Source: Rhodopseudomonas palustris HaA2 (GTDB lineage: Bacteria; Pseudomonadota; Alphaproteobacteria; Rhizobiales; Xanthobacteraceae). Taken from it: a stretch of DNA of 64,000 nucleotides. Position numbers and translations under genes: made by a program. Below the pieces are notes generated by a model. It was not told where the DNA came from, ran no database searches, and was given only the letters and a program-made list of their open reading frames with translations. Within the stretch, counting starts at the first letter, position 1; each line of letters opens with the position of its first letter. The stretch spans positions 2,480,001 to 2,544,000 of the forward strand of contig NC_007778.1 of NCBI RefSeq assembly GCF_000013365.1, read 5' to 3'. This document shows, piece after piece, positions 16,165 through 25,200 of the stretch.

Positions 16165-16674
16165 TCCAACAAATAATTGAAAAGATTAACGAATAGACGC
16201 GCCGCACCGGTCGCCTGTGCAGGCCTTGATGGCTTGGCCGACGGCCGCCTCGAGATCGGCTGCCTGGGCCTCGAGATCGGCTTCAAACGGGACCTGGGGG
16301 CTATCGGTGGCTTTGGCGGCCTCGGTCGTCTCGGCGATCTCGGATTGACTGTGAATCAGTTCGCTCTCGTTTCGTCAACGGAGGATTGGAGAAGGACGAC
16401 GGCTGGCCATTTGGGTTCCTCACGGAGAACCAGGCGGGGTCGAGGCAATGAGCCGGCGCTCCGCCGCGGCCGACGAGGAGCCTGGGGGCGACAGTGCTGT
16501 CCGACCGAAGGGCGCAGGGTGGCGGGGATGGAGGGCGCTTCAGTGTGACCTCCGGCCCCGCTTCGAGTAAAGCGGTCAGCGCATTGCGTCAGGAGGCACT
16601 TGGTTGGGCAACTCCTGCGGAGATGACATTCCAATGTAAAACGGCGTCGCTATGGTGGCCGTTCTCTCTTATGA
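16165..16674. other. Gene-free stretch between tRNA-Tyr and the secretion locus
   Basis: I see no convincing gene. gcctcgagatcggct occurs twice with a 21-base period (16247 and 16268), followed by looser copies (ctcggcgatctcgg), so frames crossing it translate to Gly/Leu repeats and are not called. The end of the stretch should contain the promoter of module A. No attachment site copy of the tRNA 3' end was noticed. Confidence 0.45.
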
Positions 16675-17415
16675 TTGCATCGCTCCAGCCTCAGAACATC
16701 CCGTGTCGCAGTGCCGAGTGTCGTGAGATTTCAGATCCTCGTGGTTCTCTGGGGCGCCATCGTGTTTGCTGCGCCGAGTGCCACAGCTGCAGATCCCCAC
16801 GTCGAGTTCAATATTCCAGCGCAATCGCTCGATGGCGTGCTGGATGCGTTCGGCACCGCGACTGGCAGCATTGCCGTCTACAATGGCAATCTTACGATCG
16901 GACTTCGGTCTCAAGGCCTGAAGGGGCGTTTCACTCCTGCCGAAGCGCTCAAGCGCCTGCTGCTGCACACCGGCCTTATCGGCGAATACACGAATGACAA
17001 TGCATTTGTGGTTCTGGCGGTGCCGAGCTCGGCTGCGTCACTAGCGACGGCCTCGGCAATCGCGCAGGCCGCATTGTCGCAGCAAAATGTCGACGAGCAA
17101 CGCTATTCCGGCCTGTTGCAGGAGACGGTCGTAAGGGCACTCTGTCTGCGTCCCGAGACGCAGACCGGGGGCTATCGTGCGGTCATCAGCTTCTCGGTCG
17201 ACGCGTCGGGCGAAGTCGTTCGTCCCAGATTGCTGAGTTCGACGGGCGATCAGCGGTTGGATGCTGCGATTCCCGAAACCCTCGGCGGCATCGTGGTCGG
17301 CCGGTTGCCTCCACCGCGGATGGCGCAACCGTTCACGATGATCGTCCTGCCGCAGACGACCTCGACGGCTGGCTTCTGTCCACCGAGGCTTGCGCGCGGA
17401 TCGCGCGATGAGTAG
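16675..17415 (+). CDS. Module A: secreted STN-domain / TonB-C-like fusion protein
   Basis: A 246-residue periplasmic protein. A signal peptide (VVLWGAIVFAAPSATAA) is followed by an STN domain at about 42-115 (HVEFNIPAQSLDGVLDAFGTATG ... LLHTGLIGEYT), the fold used by TonB-dependent transducers and secretins to contact FecR-type proteins. A second domain at about 142-230 has the TonB C-terminal pattern: FSVDASGEVV, SSTGDQRLD and RLPPPRMAQPF. There is no beta-barrel. Located directly upstream of sigma and anti-sigma genes, it probably replaces the outer-membrane receptor as signal donor (inference). The TTG start is uncertain; GTG 16710 or 16722 are alternatives. The 3' end overlaps the sigma gene by eight bases. 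Confidence 0.75.
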   Translation: MHRSSLRTSRVAVPSVVRFQILVVLWGAIVFAAPSATAADPHVEFNIPAQSLDGVLDAFGTATGSIAVYNGNLTIGLRSQGLKGRFTPAEALKRLLLHTGLIGEYTNDNAFVVLAVPSSAASLATASAIAQAALSQQNVDEQRYSGLLQETVVRALCLRPETQTGGYRAVISFSVDASGEVVRPRLLSSTGDQRLDAAIPETLGGIVVGRLPPPRMAQPFTMIVLPQTTSTAGFCPPRLARGSRDE

Positions 17416-17989
17416 AGCTCCGTGCAATTCGGATGGGACCGCGCATGGTCTCGGAGAGGCAGTTCCTGTCTTGCGTGAATCTTTCGGCCAACGGAGTCTG
17501 TTGACGGTCATGGTCGATCGCTACGGCGATCTGCGACGCCGTCTGACACGTCGATTGGGATCTGCCGACTGGGCCGACGATGCGTTGCAAGATACTTATG
17601 TGCGCCTGAACGGCAGCGAAGTCGTCGGCGAGGTGCGCAACCCCGTTGCATATTTGTTGCGCGCGGCCTTCAACAACGCGTTGAATCTGCGGCGGGCGGA
17701 AACCAGACGCCTGAGCGCCGATGAAGTCGACGCGTTGCTGCACATTGCCGACGACGCCCCCGACGTCTTGCGGATCATCGAGGGGCGCTCCGACATCGAG
17801 AGGCTGAAGCGGATCATGACGGAGTTGACGCCGCGCCAGCGGGAGATCCTGCTCGCAGCCCGCGTCGACGGCCTGTCGCGGCATGAGATCGCCGACCGGT
17901 TGGGGATCTCGGTGAGTCTGGTCGAGAAAGAACTGCGACGCGCTCAAGAATTTTGCATGTTACGCTTCCAGCAGAAAACGCCGCGGTAG
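17408..17989 (+). CDS. Module A: ECF sigma factor (FecI type)
   Basis: A 193-residue sigma-70 family factor with only regions 2 and 4. Region 2 spans about 38-95 (RYGDLRRRLTRRLGSADWADDALQDTYVRL, then NPVAYLLRAAFNNALNLRR). Region 4 covers about 130-185, with the helix-turn-helix LSRHEIADRLGISVSLVEKEL. It should direct RNA polymerase to a promoter of this locus, most simply that of TpsA1. Its ATG lies inside the last codons of the STN gene, indicating translational coupling, and a FecR-type gene follows after 116 bases. Confidence 0.88.
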   Translation: MSRAPCNSDGTAHGLGEAVPVLRESFGQRSLLTVMVDRYGDLRRRLTRRLGSADWADDALQDTYVRLNGSEVVGEVRNPVAYLLRAAFNNALNLRRAETRRLSADEVDALLHIADDAPDVLRIIEGRSDIERLKRIMTELTPRQREILLAARVDGLSRHEIADRLGISVSLVEKELRRAQEFCMLRFQQKTPR

Positions 17990-18105
17990 CGAATTGTGAT
18001 GAGAATATGCGGGAGCGGCCTACGAGACGTGTCTGCTACATGATTGCCGCATGTCGCGACGGCGGAGCGTCGCTTCGGCAGCGGGAAACGGATTTCCACT
18101 GATTC

Positions 18106-19092
18106 ATGATCGACAACGACCAGCAAGACCGCGAACTGACGCCGATCGAGCGTGAGGCGCATGCGTGGGTCCGGCGGCTCACGTCGGGGCATGCGAGCGC
18201 CGCCGACGGCGCTGCGCTGCGTGAATGGTGCAGCCGAAACCCGGGCAACGCCGCGGCCTTCTCGGAGGCGAGCCAGTTCTGGACCGCGCTCGGTTCGGCG
18301 GGGCGGTCCTTGCGGGAGGATGCGGGAGCACAGAAGCGCGGTCCTGCGTCGCGGCGCCATGGCGTCGTCACGACGCGCCGGGCGGTCCTGGCCGGGGCGC
18401 TCGCAGCATCGGCAGCCGGGGTGATGATCGTCCGGCCGCCATTGGAACTGTGGCCCTCGCTGTCCGAGCTCCGGGCGGACTATCGCACGGGGCCCGGCGA
18501 ACAGCGCCAAATCTCGCTTGCCGACGAAGTATCGGTGCAGATGGACAGCAAGACCAGCCTTGCCGTCGCGCCCGCTGGCGGCGCCGCCGGTGTCGAACTG
18601 ATCGCTGGCCAGGCGTCGTTCAAGTTGCCGGAGCAAGGCGTAGCGCCGTTCAGAGTGATCGCAGGGCAAGGACGCAGCTCCGCGGTCAAGGCTCATTTTG
18701 ACATCCGTCTGGCCGGAACGTCGGTCTGCGTGACCTGTCTGTCGCACCAGGTCGACATCGACTATCGCGGCCAGCGAGCGGTGCTGCAGGAGCGACAGCA
18801 GGTGTTCTATGGCGAACGCGGACTCGGCGCCGTGGCGACGATCGATCCGGCGGTCGTCTCGGCGTGGCAGACCGGCCTGCTCATCTTCAACATGACGCCG
18901 CTCCGTGAGGTGATCGACGAACTCAACCGATATCGGTCCGGACGCATCATCCTGCTGGCGTCCCGGATGGCGGGAAGTCCGGTCAAGGGCCGGTTCAGGA
19001 TCGATCGTCCCGACGAGGCGCTGGCGCAGATCCAGCGTGCGTTTGACGTCGAGCGCCGCGATCTGCCGGGCGGCATTGTACTGCTGAGCTAG
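18106..19092 (+). CDS. Module A: FecR-type membrane anti-sigma factor
   Basis: A 328-residue inner-membrane regulator. The cytoplasmic N-terminus (about 10-60, EREAHAWVRRLTSG) is the sigma-binding DUF4880 region. A single membrane helix (93-109) follows a twin arginine (TTRRAVLAG). The periplasmic part holds the FecR domain (YRTGPGEQRQISL to about residue 225) and a C-terminal STN-like domain (FNMTPLREVIDELNRYRSG ... DLPGGIVLLS). The STN-type ending is where an upstream STN protein is expected to signal. The three FecR proteins of this window share the block P-L-x-L-W-P-S just after the membrane helix. Confidence 0.88.
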   Translation: MIDNDQQDRELTPIEREAHAWVRRLTSGHASAADGAALREWCSRNPGNAAAFSEASQFWTALGSAGRSLREDAGAQKRGPASRRHGVVTTRRAVLAGALAASAAGVMIVRPPLELWPSLSELRADYRTGPGEQRQISLADEVSVQMDSKTSLAVAPAGGAAGVELIAGQASFKLPEQGVAPFRVIAGQGRSSAVKAHFDIRLAGTSVCVTCLSHQVDIDYRGQRAVLQERQQVFYGERGLGAVATIDPAVVSAWQTGLLIFNMTPLREVIDELNRYRSGRIILLASRMAGSPVKGRFRIDRPDEALAQIQRAFDVERRDLPGGIVLLS

Positions 19093-19173
19093 CCACCGGA
19101 GATCGCACGGCCTCACCGGCGCAGCGGCCGAGAAGTTGTGCGCATGCCGATGCGCTACAGGCTGACACGTAAC

Positions 19174-19185
19174 CTTCACAAAAAT
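19174..19185 (+). promoter_or_regulatory. 12-bp motif shared upstream of both giant exoprotein genes (copy 1)
   Basis: The sequence cttcacaaaaat occurs here, between the FecR gene and the TpsA1 start (104 bases upstream), and again at 35807-35818 in the equivalent gap before TpsA2. The surrounding bases are not conserved. A twelve-base AT-rich match in the same relative place is best explained as a promoter element of the adjacent ECF sigma factors, or the binding site of a common regulator (inference). Confidence 0.45.
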
Positions 19186-19289
19186 CCTTTGAGGCTTGGT
19201 GCTGCGGCGCGTGTCAAAGACATGCGTGGGGTGATGAACGATCTCAGTCGTTCTGCCGCCGCGCGTGTTCGCGATCGAGAAAGTCGTCA

Positions 19290-22200
19290 ATGTCCTTCAA
19301 CCGCTCGTCCCGCCCGCGCCGTTCCCGTCAGATGTCGAAGCCTCGGCCGCTCGCCGTGCTGCCGCTGTCGCGCAAGACGCTGTTGCACGGCACGAGTCTG
19401 CTGGCTCTGTTGCTGTTGCCGACGATTGCGGCCGAAGCCCGCTCGCTCGGTGCGAGCGCGACGTCGTCGGCGACGGCGATTGCGGCGGATGCAGCGGCGC
19501 AGGCCGCGGCGCAGGCCGCATCCGCGGCGGCGCAGGGCTCGGCGTCGCTATCTCGGGCGACGGCAGCGCTCCAGGCCATGCAGGCGGCGCAAGCCGCGGC
19601 GCGCGCGGCGGCTGGTAGTGCGGCCGGCGTGCCGAACGGCCTGACTGTCGGCGGTCTGGTGCCGGATTCCGGCCTCGCGGCGGCCGGTGTCGCGCGTCCG
19701 GTGGTGAGCTGGACCAACGCGCGCACGCCGGTGCAGAGCGGACCGACGGATTCGCCGACCGTCAAGGTGCAGCAGACCGGCGCGCAGGCGATCCTCAACT
19801 GGTCGAGCTTCAATGTCGGGGCGAGCACGAGCCTCGTGTTCGACCAGCAGGGCAATTCGAGCTGGGTCGCGCTCAACCGCGTCGGCGCCTCGTCGTCGCC
19901 GAGCCAGATCCTCGGCAACATCAAGGCCGACGGTTCGGTCTACATCATCAACCAGAGCGGCATCATCTTCGGCGGCGGCAGCCAGATCAATGTCGGCAGC
20001 CTGATCGCCTCGGCGGCCGGGATCACCGACGCTCAGTTCCTGACCTACGGAATCTTCTCGCCGCAGAGCGGCAGCTACACGCCGTCGTTCACTGCGGCGG
20101 GCGGCAAGATCGTCGTCGAGTCCGGAGTTCTGATCACCACGGCTGCGCCCCTGGCGGTGACCAGCGGCGGCGGTTCGGTGATCCTGCTCGGCACCGAGGT
20201 GCTGAATGCCGGCACCATCACCACGCCGAAGGGCCAGACCGTGCTGGCGGCCGGCGACAGCTTCATTCTGCGCGCAGGCTACAGCACCGACGGCAACGCC
20301 ACGTCGACCACCCGCGGCGTCGAAGTCGCGCCGGTACGAGCCGCCAACAGCCCCAACGGGGCGGTGAGCAACAGCGGTCTCGTTTTCGCTCAGCAGGGCG
20401 ACATCACGCTGGCCGGCCATGCGGTGACGCAGAACGGCCTCCTGATCTCGACCATCTCGGTCGATCAGCGCGGCACGATCCATCTTTTGAACTCGCGCAG
20501 CGATGCGACCGGCAGCGTGACGCTGACCGGCGACGCCATCACCGCCGTGTTGCCCGAGCTCGACAACACGGCGACTGCCTTCAACAGCCAGCGCGACGCT
20601 TTGATCGCCGACTCGGCGAAGCAGAACGCCAACCGCTTCAACGCGGGGCTGCCGCAGTTCGACAATCTCAGCCCGATGAACGACCGGCAGGATCAGTCGC
20701 GGATCGAGATCGTCTCGGGCGGCTTGGTCGACTTCAAGCCGAATTCGCTGACGCTCGCCCAGGGCGGCCAGATCTCGACCTACTCGACCACGCGCATCCT
20801 GGTCGAAACCGGCGCTACGCTCGACGTGTCCGGTACCGCCGGCACGGTGCTGCCGGCCTCGGCCAACAGCCTCAAGATCAACGTCCAGCCCAACGAGCTG
20901 CGCGACAGCCCGATCAATCGCGACAGCGGCGTCCTGATCAACAAGGACGTCTGGATCGACGCCCGCGATCTGGTGCTGGTGCCGGCCGGCACCGGCGGCT
21001 ACGCGTCTGATCGCTATTACACCAAGGGTGGGCTGCTCGAAGTCGCCGGCTACGTCGCCAACACCGGCCACACCATCGGCGAATGGACCGCGGTCGGCGG
21101 TACCATCACGCTGACTGCGCCGAACGTCACGGCGCGCAAGGGCGCGTTGTTCGACCTGTCGGGCGGCATGGTGACCTACGCGGCGGGCGACATTCTCACC
21201 GCCATTGTGATCGGCGCCGACGGGCGCGCCTACAGCATCGGCGACGCGCCGGCGAATTTGCCGATCATCAGCTACGGCAGCGGATTCACCCGCGAACATC
21301 CGCGCTGGGGTCAGAGCGAGACCTGGACCAGCCCCAATCGCGGCGCGACGCGCATCGTGCATCAAGAATCCTACAGCGTCGGCCGCGACGCCGGCCTGCT
21401 GCAGATCTATGCGGGCACGTCGGAGATCGAGGCGACGATCGAGGCGCAGGTCTATGACGGCGAGCGCCAGACTGCGGCGCGGCCCGCGTCGACCGCCGAC
21501 GGTTACAAGCTTGGCCAGACCCAGGTGCCGCTGGCGGGCCGGCTAGGGCTCGGATTCTACGAGACCGCCACGGGCATCTATGGCGACGCGCGGTCTTCCG
21601 TCGTATTCACCGATGCGCCGCAATCGGCTGGCGCGCAAGGTGCCGGCCATGTGTTCGACAGCGCAGCGTTGTCGAGCTATCAGCTCGGCGGCATCAGTGT
21701 TTCGACGACGTCGACCATCGATATCAAGGGCGACCTGACGCTGGCGCCGGGCGGCGTGCTCGATCTCAACGCCCAGGGTAAGATCGACGTCGCCGGCAAT
21801 CTCACCGCGCCGGCCGGCCGCATCGCCCTCACATCGTCGGGCGGCAGCCTGACCGTCGAAAGTGGCGTGGCGATCGACACCCGCGGTCTGTGGACCAACC
21901 TGTCGCTCGATCCGCTCAAGTCCTACGGTCTCGGCTATCTCAACGGCGGCGCGATCTCGCTGTCCGCAACCAACCTGACGCTTGCGGACGGATCGTCGCT
22001 CGACGCCTCCGCCGGCGGCGCCATCCTGGCCAACGGCAAGACCAAGGGCGGCGACGGCGGCGACATCACGCTGCGCGCCACCGGCGCAATGACGCTCGAC
22101 GGGGAGTTCGCGTCCTACGGCTTCGGTAAGGGTGGCAAACTCAATATCATCACCCAGGGGCCGATCTCGATTGGCGGAAGACTGGCGGACGGCGGCGTCG

Positions 22201-25200
22201 TCGCCGCGAACCAGAGCTTCCTGATGGACCTCAAACTGGCCAAGGACACCGTGTTTCCGGCGGGCAGCATATTGCCGTTCGCGACGACCATAACGACGCC
22301 AAGCTTGTATTTGCCTGGGCAGACGGTGGTCGGCACTGCCGAATACAGGGGAGTCGATCGGTACGAATCCGTCCTCATCGGTCCAGGCGGCTGGACGGTC
22401 CCGGCCGGAAGCAGAGCGAACTACACGGACCCGGATACGTACGACACCACGTGGTACCAAGCCGGCGCCATCATCCCAGCTGGAACCCAGATCAACTATA
22501 TTTATCTGAACGCTCCGTCCGGATTTCTCGTCAGCGCGAGTGCTTTCCCGAACGGACTTCCGGCCGAGCCGTCGACGCAGAGCGTCGCTGCCGGCACACC
22601 GATTCCCAGCGCCTACACGGCGCTCGCCGGCACCGTCATTCCCAAGGACACGGTGCTGCAGCAGGCCGTGGCGGTTCTGACGGGGCCGCAGATCGCCGAC
22701 GCGGCGACGTTCTTCAGCCGCGGTTTCTCGTCTTACGGCCTGACCAGCCCGGGCGGCGTGTACGTGCTGCCGGGTGCATCGATTCAGGTGACGCAGCCGG
22801 TGTTCCAGTTCACCACGGCGAGCCTGACGGCGCCTACGGGCAGCAATCCGGCCATCGTCGCGCCCGTGGTCCTGCCGCCATTGTTCACCGAGGATGCCGT
22901 TCGCGGCACGATCACGCAGCGCGCCGGCGCCGATCTGGTGATCGGCAATCCCAACGACATCAATGTAACGCCGGGCTCGATGAACAGTTCGAGCGCGAGC
23001 CAGGGCGACTTCGTGCTCGGCCGCGGCGCGTCGATCACGGTCGATCCCGGCCGCTCGGTCAGCGTCGGCAGCTCCGGCCAGATCACCATCGACGGCAGCA
23101 TCACCGCCCGCGGCGGCGCGATCACCCTCGTCAACAATGCGTGGCAGCCACAGGTGCTGTCGACTGCGCCCTATGTGTTGAGCGGCCGCTCGGTGTGGAT
23201 CGGCAGCGAGGCGCGGCTCGACGTCTCCGGTCTCGCCTATACGGCGTTCGATCTCAAAGGCCGTGCATACGGCTCTCTGAGCGCCGGCGGCTCGGTGGTG
23301 CTGGGCGCGCTCAACGTTACGCCGGCGAGCTATGGGCTGCGGTCCGGCAACGCCTTCGTGGTGATCCGCCCCGGCGCGGTGATCGACGCCTCCGGCGCCA
23401 GCGCCACACTCGACATGCTGTCGTCCGACAACCCGGCCGACGCCCGTCTCGTCGCCAGCGACGGCGGCCTGATCGCGCTGGCATCGCAATGGGGCATCTA
23501 CAACGACGGCCGCCTCAATGCCCGCGCGGGCGGTGCAGGGGCCAGCGGCGGCACGCTGGTCTATACGCTCGAGACGCCGCCGATCGCTTTGGAATCCTTT
23601 CAGGACCCAATCGCCCTGCTGCCGGTCGATGCGCGCGCCGCGCGGGTGATCACGGTGGCGCAGACCTATGGCGCGAGCAGCCTGTCGAGCAACCTCGTCG
23701 CCGGTGCGACCGATACGGGCCTTCGGCTCGGCCAGGCCCGGCTCGGCGTCGATCAGATCCAGGCCGGCGGCTTCGGCTCGCTGTCGCTGTGGGCGCGGGG
23801 CGCCATCCTGTTCGACGGCAATGTCAGCCTGGCGATGTCGCGCAGCGTGACGCTGCGGCAGGGTCCGCTGATGAACAGTTCGGCGACCGGCCAGGCGTCG
23901 GTGTCGGCGCCGTACGTTCTGCTCGACGGCATGACGGTGATGGGGGATGACAGCTACCAGTCTGTCTATCTCCCGAACGAACGCGCGGCCTATCCGACCG
24001 GCGCCGCGCTGACCATCTCGGGCGATCTCGTCGATGCCAGAAACCGGGTGCGGACCACTTATCGCGATACAAACGTGATCAGCTCCGGCGATCTGCGCTT
24101 CCTTGCCGCCACTGCCGCGACGGAAGTCGGCCAGAACGGCACCGCCACCTCCGGCCGGGTCACCACGCTCGGCGCCAGCGGCAATCTGACGCTCACCGCC
24201 GCGCAGGTCTATCCGGCCTCCGGCGCGCGCGCGGTCGCTGCCGCTGGCGTGACGCAGACCACTTGGCAGGGCGCCCTGACCTATGGCGCAACCGGCTCGG
24301 TGCTGACCATCCGCCGCAACGGCGACACGCCGGCGATGCCGTATTCGCTGTTCGGCTCGCTCGAACTCTATGCGGACAATATATATCAGGGTGGTGTCGT
24401 TCGCGCGCCGTTCGGCTCGATCATCGTCGGCCGCAGCGATTTGAATGGGGGGAAGGCTCCGACCCAGGTCGAATTGCTGTCCGGCAGCATCACCTCGGTG
24501 AGCACCGACGGGCTGGTGATGCCCTATGGCGGCTCAAGCGACGGCGTCAACTATCTCGTAGACGGCGCCGCGGCGGTGTTCGCGGATCTGGGAGGCGCCT
24601 TCGCGCTCAAGGACGGCACGCGGGCGAGTATCGGCATAACGCTTAATGGCCGGCGGCAGACGGTCGATGCGGGCGCGCTGCTCGATCTGTCGGGTGGCGG
24701 TACGCTCACCGGAGCGGCCTTCCTCACCGGCCGCGGCGGCTCGGTCGACGTGCTCATGACGCCGCTCGCCAACGCCAATCCCGGCAACACTTACAGCTCG
24801 GCCCGCAATTCCGTTTATGCGATCGTTCCTGGCGTGGTGACGGCACCGGTCACTGGCGGCTACAACACGGCGTGGACCGGATCGACGCCCGGCATCGGTC
24901 AACAGATCACCGTTCCGGCCGGTGTTCCCGGCCTGCCGGCCGGCACCTACACGCTCTTGCCGGCAAGCTACGCGCTGTTGCCCGGCGCCTTCCGTGTCGA
25001 ACTCGCGGCCACGACGACCACGCGGCTGCCGAACGTGGCGACGCTTGCCAACGGCTCGACCATCGTCCCGGTCTATCGGGGTATCGCCGACACCTCGATC
25101 GTCAATGCGCTGCCGACCCAGGCCATCGTCACTCCGGCGCCGACGGTGCGGAAATATTCGCAATACCAGGAGCAGAGCTATACCGGCTTCGTGCTGGCCC

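Noticed and set aside
16177-16548. Open frame after tRNA-Tyr with Gly/Leu repeats
   Set aside because: Its coding look comes from a 21-base direct repeat; no binding site and no domain.
19548-21365. Long open frames antisense to the TpsA genes (for example 19548-21365, 21543-23489, 28890-30908, 40176-42302 on the minus strand)
   Set aside because: They translate to Arg/Ala/Gly/His-rich sequence without domain patterns and arise from the GC-rich third positions of the sense gene.
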